Of a stretch of 7,558 nucleotides of DNA, positions 5,391 to 7,558 are shown piece after piece. Origin of the DNA: Chitinophagaceae bacterium (GTDB lineage Bacteria > Bacteroidota > Bacteroidia > Chitinophagales > Chitinophagaceae). The position numbers and the translations under genes are program-made. Where the stretch lies: assembly GCA_025924755.1 (NCBI GenBank), contig JAICHT010000169.1, forward strand, positions 1 to 7,558, written 5' to 3'. The notes beneath the pieces are model-generated. The model saw only the letters and a list, made by a program, of their open reading frames with translations, searched no databases and was not told the DNA's origin. The stretch's first letter is position 1, and each line of letters opens with the position of its first letter.

Positions 5391-7558
5391 CTATACGGCG
5401 ATGCTTCTGGGTAAATAAAGATTGCCGGTAGCTTCAAAGTAGTTCTCCACTGCATTTTCAAAGGTTCGCAATTTTATACCCTTTTCACTTTCTAATACAC
5501 TATAGTAAGGTCGTGGCGCTTTCAAATGCATTTCAATTAAAGGTACTGCTCTTATCAGTGAAGCATCATATGCAGATAGTTCAGCCACCTTATATGCAAA
5601 ATCTGCCCACGTGGTTCTACCCTGGTTGGTAATATGGAAAATACCTTCCTCATCATCCAGTGTCAAGTCAAGACATACGTTTACCAGGTCCGGGACATAG
5701 GTAGGCGAAACAAACACATCTTTTGCTACATGAACCTGCCGGCCTTGCTTGAAACTTGCCAATGTGGTTGATATAAAGTTGTATTCATCCCATGGGCCAA
5801 AAAAGCCGCAGGTTCTTATTACCAATGCATTTGGATTATGTGATAAAATGTTTTCCTCTGCTTTTGCTTTGCTCTGGCCATATATGCTTAAAGGATTGAC
5901 AGGATCGCTTTCTACATAAGGTTCATTTTTACTACCGTCAAAAACCAGGTCTGATGAAAAAGTAATAAATTTAATCTGGTACTTATTACAAGCCTCGGCC
6001 AAAAAAGTAGCTCCGCCACAATTGGATTGAAAGCATTGCTCCGGTTCTTTTTCAGCATCGTCTACCCGAACATAACCTGCTGCATTAATAATTGCCCAAG
6101 GATTCAATTTTTTTATTACCTGCTCTATGGCTTCTCTATTTGTAATGTCTATATCTGCCCTGCTTAAAAGTAAGTGGTGTATATTTCTTTCATTGCAGAT
6201 GCGGCTGAACGCGGAGCCTAACGTACCTGTTTTACCAATTATTAATAAGGGCTGGCAAGTACGTTTTCTTTTTTCTGTATTAAACTGTACCACGTTATTA
6301 AATGAGTGAAACAACCGGCTCGATCTTTTCCACCAACCGTCCGCTTCCAATACCGGGTGATGGCAAACCTGATGCTTTGCAAGTGTTTGAATTAATTTTG
6401 CTAATGCAGTAGGCCGGAGTTGTCCTGAACTTACGTTGAACACTCCCGGTTCATAATCGCCACGAGGTTTCGTTACCAGGCAGTTCCATCCATGAAGGCC
6501 AAACAACGCCCATGCAGTAATGGCACGAATATCAACCCCTTCGGACTTTAACTGGTTGGCTGTTTTCCATACCTCATTAAACCACCTCATTTGCTCCTCG
6601 CGTGTACAATGCAAATGGCATTCTGTAATAGCTAACGGAATTTGCAGGTGCTGCCAGGCTTCCCTCATTAACACAGCAAGGCCTGTCGGTGTTTGGAGCG
6701 GCACTCTTACAGCTTCTGTATCAGCATATAGGTGCCTGCCATTGCCGCCGTGGCATTGCATTGGATATTTGTCCCGGTCTTCATCCAGGTAACGCTCAGA
6801 AGTAACATAATAATTAAAGCCAGCAGTATGAGGCTTGCAATTATTGTCAATAAAATAAATTAAATCATTTTCATCGATGCCCACATACAGCATATACTTC
6901 CACATCGTATGTTCGGGCCTTAATGTTCCGCAGAGCAGGTCGTAGGATAACCAGCGCCGCTCATTTTCAAAATCTGCCTGGTATTGTAATAAAGGAGTGC
7001 TATAGCATTTGGATAAATCTTCTGTTTGTATCAGCTTGGCATCAGGGTTTATTTCCCTTATTTTTTTCATAGCCATTATAGTAGCCTTGCATTCACTTAG
7101 CAATATTTTATAAAAGCTGTATTCATCTTTTTTATGAGGATACCAGATGCCATATAAACCGCAAAACCGGGCTGTGGTTAGCGGCTCATTCACAGGAGTG
7201 TAATATTCCAGCCAGGGAAATTTTTCAGCTACCTGTTTTGCATATTCAGCCAGCCCGTTTTCAAAGCTGCCGTCAAAGAAATTTACATACTCGGGACCGC
7301 TTCCATGATGTACCAAACCTGCAATAGGCGTAATACCTACGTCTTTTAATTTTAGTAGATTTCTTTCAACAAATGACCAATTAACAGGTGTATCTCTTTG
7401 ACTACTATGCTTTTCCCATAATACCGGGTAGCGAAGCATCTTAATACCCAGTGATGAGATACTGTTGATATCTTCTTCGCGATAATAATGTCCACAATAT
7501 TCCAGCTGATCATAGTACTCGTTTCCTACGCGGTTGATCGTACATTCCAAACCGCCCC
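5391..7558 (-). CDS. Fusion of a GH1-like glycosidase domain and an RmlD-type dTDP-4-dehydrorhamnose reductase; N-terminus cut by the window edge
   Basis: The frame stays open to the right edge. The residues before the TTG at 7550 read Gly-Gly, and GGLECTINRVG looks internal to a conserved N-terminal motif, so the real start lies outside. Numbering from that TTG, 719 residues are visible. Residues 1 to about 400 follow a GH1 TIM barrel: GHYYREEDI then LGIKMLRYPVLWE, the acid/base motif TPVNEP (Glu122), the nucleophile motif AITE (Glu310), and AWALFGLHGW near 346-355. Residues about 434-705 match the RmlD/SDR family: GKTGTLG nucleotide loop (439-445), NAAGYVRVDDAE (489-500), FSSDLVFDG with Ser533, and YGQSK with Tyr557 and Lys561. 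RmlD reduces dTDP-4-dehydrorhamnose to dTDP-rhamnose. There is no signal peptide in the visible part, so a cytoplasmic role in nucleotide-sugar or surface-glycan synthesis is inferred; actual substrates of both domains are unknown. The same fusion architecture is, to my knowledge, found in other bacteria. Confidence 0.87.
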   Translation of the reverse strand, partial: GGLECTINRVGNEYYDQLEYCGHYYREEDINSISSLGIKMLRYPVLWEKHSSQRDTPVNWSFVERNLLKLKDVGITPIAGLVHHGSGPEYVNFFDGSFENGLAEYAKQVAEKFPWLEYYTPVNEPLTTARFCGLYGIWYPHKKDEYSFYKILLSECKATIMAMKKIREINPDAKLIQTEDLSKCYSTPLLQYQADFENERRWLSYDLLCGTLRPEHTMWKYMLYVGIDENDLIYFIDNNCKPHTAGFNYYVTSERYLDEDRDKYPMQCHGGNGRHLYADTEAVRVPLQTPTGLAVLMREAWQHLQIPLAITECHLHCTREEQMRWFNEVWKTANQLKSEGVDIRAITAWALFGLHGWNCLVTKPRGDYEPGVFNVSSGQLRPTALAKLIQTLAKHQVCHHPVLEADGWWKRSSRLFHSFNNVVQFNTEKRKRTCQPLLIIGKTGTLGSAFSRICNERNIHHLLLSRADIDITNREAIEQVIKKLNPWAIINAAGYVRVDDAEKEPEQCFQSNCGGATFLAEACNKYQIKFITFSSDLVFDGSKNEPYVESDPVNPLSIYGQSKAKAEENILSHNPNALVIRTCGFFGPWDEYNFISTTLASFKQGRQVHVAKDVFVSPTYVPDLVNVCLDLTLDDEEGIFHITNQGRTTWADFAYKVAELSAYDASLIRAVPLIEMHLKAPRPYYSVLESEKGIKLRTFENAVENYFEATGNLYLPRSIAV

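Noticed and set aside
6127..6792. Short plus-strand frames inside the GH1-RmlD gene
   Set aside because: They lie opposite well-conserved coding sequence and show no recognisable protein features.

Overview
The window looks like chromosomal DNA from a member of the Bacteroidota, most likely of the Chitinophagaceae type. This is inferred from AT-rich spacers with A-rich leaders instead of strong Shine-Dalgarno sites, a TAnnTTTG promoter element, the number of short lipoprotein signals, and the protein families present. Species cannot be named from the sequence alone.

Layout. (1) Positions 1-1728, minus strand: the N-terminal 576 residues of a secreted GH43 glycoside hydrolase with a discoidin/CBM32-like domain and the start of a fibronectin type III-like domain. 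Its C-terminus lies beyond the left edge. (2) Positions 1729-1929: a 201-base divergent spacer with a consensus-matching minus-strand promoter element. (3) Positions 1930-3270, plus strand: a DUF4197 lipoprotein, then a small lipoprotein with a C-terminal glycine zipper. A 16-bp perfect hairpin closes this unit at 3291-3330. (4) Positions 3441-4415, plus strand: a KirBac-type inward-rectifier K+ channel. (5) Positions 4416-4540: a convergent junction with two adjacent hairpins, the second overlapping the stop codon of the gene coming from the other side. (6) Positions 4534-5310, minus strand: a NYN (PIN-like) ribonuclease domain joined to an OST-HTH/LOTUS domain. (7) Positions 5391-7558, minus strand: a fusion of a GH1-like TIM barrel to an RmlD-type (dTDP-4-dehydrorhamnose reductase) Rossmann domain. 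Its N-terminus lies beyond the right edge.

No stretch longer than about 200 bases lacks a gene. I see no tRNA, rRNA, CRISPR array, insertion sequence or phage gene. The genes do not form one obvious pathway. The GH43 enzyme would act on polysaccharide outside the cytoplasm, the two lipoproteins sit in the envelope, the Kir channel is in the inner membrane, and the NYN and GH1-RmlD proteins have no visible signal peptide and look cytoplasmic. The most unusual item is the GH1-RmlD fusion, which keeps both GH1 catalytic glutamates and the reductase Ser-Tyr-Lys triad in one chain. I do not see convincing evidence for a wholly new defence or mobile system here.
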